The notes under the pieces are model-generated. The model saw only the letters and a program-made list of their open reading frames with translations. It was not told the DNA's origin and did no database searches. A stretch of 64,000 bases of DNA, taken from positions 7,861,001-7,925,000 of the forward strand of contig NZ_CP051680.1 in assembly GCF_012849095.1 (NCBI RefSeq), given 5' to 3'. Positions within the stretch are counted from its first letter, which is position 1; each line of letters opens with the position of its first letter. Positions 62,593-64,000 of this stretch are shown one piece after another. The DNA comes from Cohnella herbarum (GTDB lineage: Bacteria; Bacillota; Bacilli; Paenibacillales; Paenibacillaceae). A program made the position numbers and the translations under genes.

Positions 62593-63573
62593 ATGGCTAA
62601 CGAGAATGAGAACGTCAACGCGGATTATTACGCTCCGATCGAATTCGTTGCGAATGCTTCCGACGAAGGGCGCAAATTGCGGGAAGTGCTTCGCAAGCGG
62701 ATCGGTATTTCGCGGCGGCTGATGGTTCGCTTGAAAACCTCGGAAGAGGGGTTGTCCGTAAACGGCCTGAAAGTATGGCCGAACCATATCGTTTCCGAGG
62801 GGGATATTATTAGCCTGCGCATGGAAACGGAAGTTTCGGAGACGATCTTGCCGCAACCGATGGAATTGGATATCGTTTTCGAGGACGACCATCTGTTGGT
62901 ATTGAACAAACCTGCCGGAGTTATCGTTCATCCGACGACGGGACACTATCTTAACACTCTAGCCAACGGGGTCATGCATTATTGGCAGGAGCGCGGAGAG
63001 CGGATTCGTTTCCGGCCGGTACATCGATTGGACGAGCATACTTCGGGTTTGGTCGTCATTGCGAAGCATCCGTTGGCGCAGCAACAACTATCCGCGCAGA
63101 TGATGGAGGGCACGGTTACGAAACAATACCGGACGTTCGTGTACGGACGTCCTCCCGAACGGGAGGGCGAGATCAACGCGCCGATCGGAAGGCAAACGGA
63201 AGATCCCCATCGCAGAGTCGTGAGGGAGGATGGAGCGCCTTCGTTAACGTTCTATAAAGTGACGGATACCTATCACGACCAAGCTAGTGCGATCGACATC
63301 CGACTAGGTACGGGAAGAACGCATCAGATCAGGGTCCATATGACTTCGGTAGGCTGTCCGATTATCGGGGACGGCTATTATACGGACGAGAAATGGACGA
63401 GTTCGGAATGGGCGGCGAATTTGTCCGAAGTGATTGCCCGCCAAGCGCTCCATGCTGCCCTGTTAATCTTCAAGCATCCGGTAACCGGAGAAGAGATGCG
63501 GTTGGAAGCGGCTTTGCCCGAGGATATGAAACGGCTTGAACAGGAGCTTTCCAAGCTCTCGCATACTGAATAA
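62593..63573 (+). CDS. RluA family pseudouridine synthase
   Basis: A 326-residue enzyme with an N-terminal S4-like RNA-binding part (RKLREVLRKRIGISRRLMVR) and the catalytic domain: LVLNKPAGVIVHPTTGHYL, catalytic Asp in HRLDEHTSGLVVIAK, and GTGRTHQIRVHM. It resembles RluD/YjbO/YhcT-type enzymes that modify 23S rRNA; the exact site is not assigned. It follows the adenosyltransferase gene after 3 bases. Confidence 0.92.
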   Translation: MANENENVNADYYAPIEFVANASDEGRKLREVLRKRIGISRRLMVRLKTSEEGLSVNGLKVWPNHIVSEGDIISLRMETEVSETILPQPMELDIVFEDDHLLVLNKPAGVIVHPTTGHYLNTLANGVMHYWQERGERIRFRPVHRLDEHTSGLVVIAKHPLAQQQLSAQMMEGTVTKQYRTFVYGRPPEREGEINAPIGRQTEDPHRRVVREDGAPSLTFYKVTDTYHDQASAIDIRLGTGRTHQIRVHMTSVGCPIIGDGYYTDEKWTSSEWAANLSEVIARQALHAALLIFKHPVTGEEMRLEAALPEDMKRLEQELSKLSHTE

Positions 63574-63588
63574 AAGGGGTCACGGGAC

Positions 63589-63957
63589 GTGAGCGAACAA
63601 TTGAAAGTCTATCATTTGCCGACTTGCAGCACATGTAAGGGCGCGATTAAAGCTCTTAAGCAACACGGATATCGCTTGGAACTTCAGGATATCAAGACGA
63701 CTCCTCCGGGAGAAGCCGAGCTGGGTGAGTTAATCGCGAAGAGCGGACTGCCGATCGGGAAATGGTTTAACGTATCCGGCGAAGTATATCGGGAAATGGG
63801 ATTGAAGGATAAGCTTCCCGGAATGTCCGACGAAGAGAAAATACGGTTGTTATCGTCTAACGGCATGTTAATCAAAAGACCGATCGTTACGAACGGAAGC
63901 AAAGTATCCATCGGTTTCCGGGAACAGGACTTCGGCCCGATGTGGTACACTTTATGA
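63589..63957 (+). CDS. ArsC/Spx family protein
   Basis: A 122-residue thioredoxin-fold protein. LKVYHLPTCSTCKGAIKAL has the C-x-x-C at Cys13/Cys16; the C-terminal part GMLIKRPIVTNGSKVSIGF includes the Arg-Pro that is conserved in ArsC/Spx proteins. Spx itself would have a specific R92-type interface and lengths near 131; YusI-like arsenate-reductase-family proteins are of this size, and this is the better match. GTG 63589 follows AAAGGGG. No arsenic genes are nearby. Confidence 0.87.
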   Translation: MSEQLKVYHLPTCSTCKGAIKALKQHGYRLELQDIKTTPPGEAELGELIAKSGLPIGKWFNVSGEVYREMGLKDKLPGMSDEEKIRLLSSNGMLIKRPIVTNGSKVSIGFREQDFGPMWYTL

Positions 63958-64000
63958 AGAACGTTCGGTTTCGCTCCGATCGTCTTGACCGGTTAGGCTC

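Overview
The window looks like a chromosomal segment of a spore-forming, moderate-GC Firmicute of the Paenibacillaceae (Paenibacillus or Cohnella type). The evidence is strong AGGAGG-type ribosome binding sites, two T-box leaders, a SigI/RsgI pair, CotF-type spore coat proteins, a Spo0E-like phosphatase, Spo0A boxes, GAAC-N4-GTTC LexA boxes, and the pheS-pheT-zapA-mutS2 order typical of Bacilli. The genus is an inference.

Layout. 1-4.5 kb: tail of an unknown gene, a GNAT acetyltransferase, then a T-box (Leu-type specifier CTC) driving ilvB-ilvN-ilvC. 4.6-8.3 kb: a five-gene cassette (2TM potassium channel with RCK domain, unknown protein, lipoprotein, glutathionylspermidine-synthase-like ATP-grasp enzyme, DUF350 membrane protein) lying inside the branched-chain amino acid region. 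8.4-12.4 kb: leuA, an aminotransferase and leuB. 12.4-13.7 kb: a peroxiredoxin behind a PerR-like box and a small Cys-rich protein. 13.7-17.4 kb: sigI-rsgI and a PAS histidine kinase. 17.4-25.2 kb: M17 aminopeptidase, MFS transporter, GNAT, a degenerate signal-peptidase-like lipoprotein, a repeat-rich spacer, a second UMP-kinase-type gene behind a leader peptide and terminator, and an SOS operon with a Y-family polymerase. 25.5-28.8 kb: a PfkB kinase, an IDEAL-domain protein with an operator-like palindrome, and about 1.7 kb of tandem repeats, mostly of about 51-bp period.

28.8-37.5 kb: aldo/keto reductase, HesB-like protein, aldolase-type enzyme, an MMPL transporter, and the 5-oxoprolinase genes pxpBC (fused) and pxpA. 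37.5-44.7 kb: a GGDEF-EAL protein behind three 11-bp-phased Spo0A boxes, then a copper-related group (CopC-CopD fusion, Uma2 nuclease-like protein, NarL-type two-component system, YcnI-like protein). 44.8-45.3 kb: an RCC1-repeat remnant. 45.3-58.3 kb: Phe T-box, pheST, a 1019-residue ZapA-headed coiled-coil protein, a CuA-like lipoprotein, a YvlD-like membrane protein, mutS2, a second DUF350 gene, a 27-residue membrane peptide, a double zinc-ribbon protein and a cysteine synthase. 58.4-64 kb: two CotF-family coat proteins, an alaR-alaT-like pair, Spo0E-like, a probable cobinamide kinase, PduO-type adenosyltransferase, an RluA-type pseudouridine synthase and an ArsC/Spx-like protein.

The most unusual items are the 51-bp repeat field at 27.3-28.6 kb, the giant ZapA-coiled-coil protein, the channel/ATP-grasp/DUF350 cassette with its second DUF350 locus, the leader peptide plus terminator before the pyrH paralogue, and the phased Spo0A boxes before a c-di-GMP enzyme. 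Families were recognised by reading motifs only; no database search was possible.
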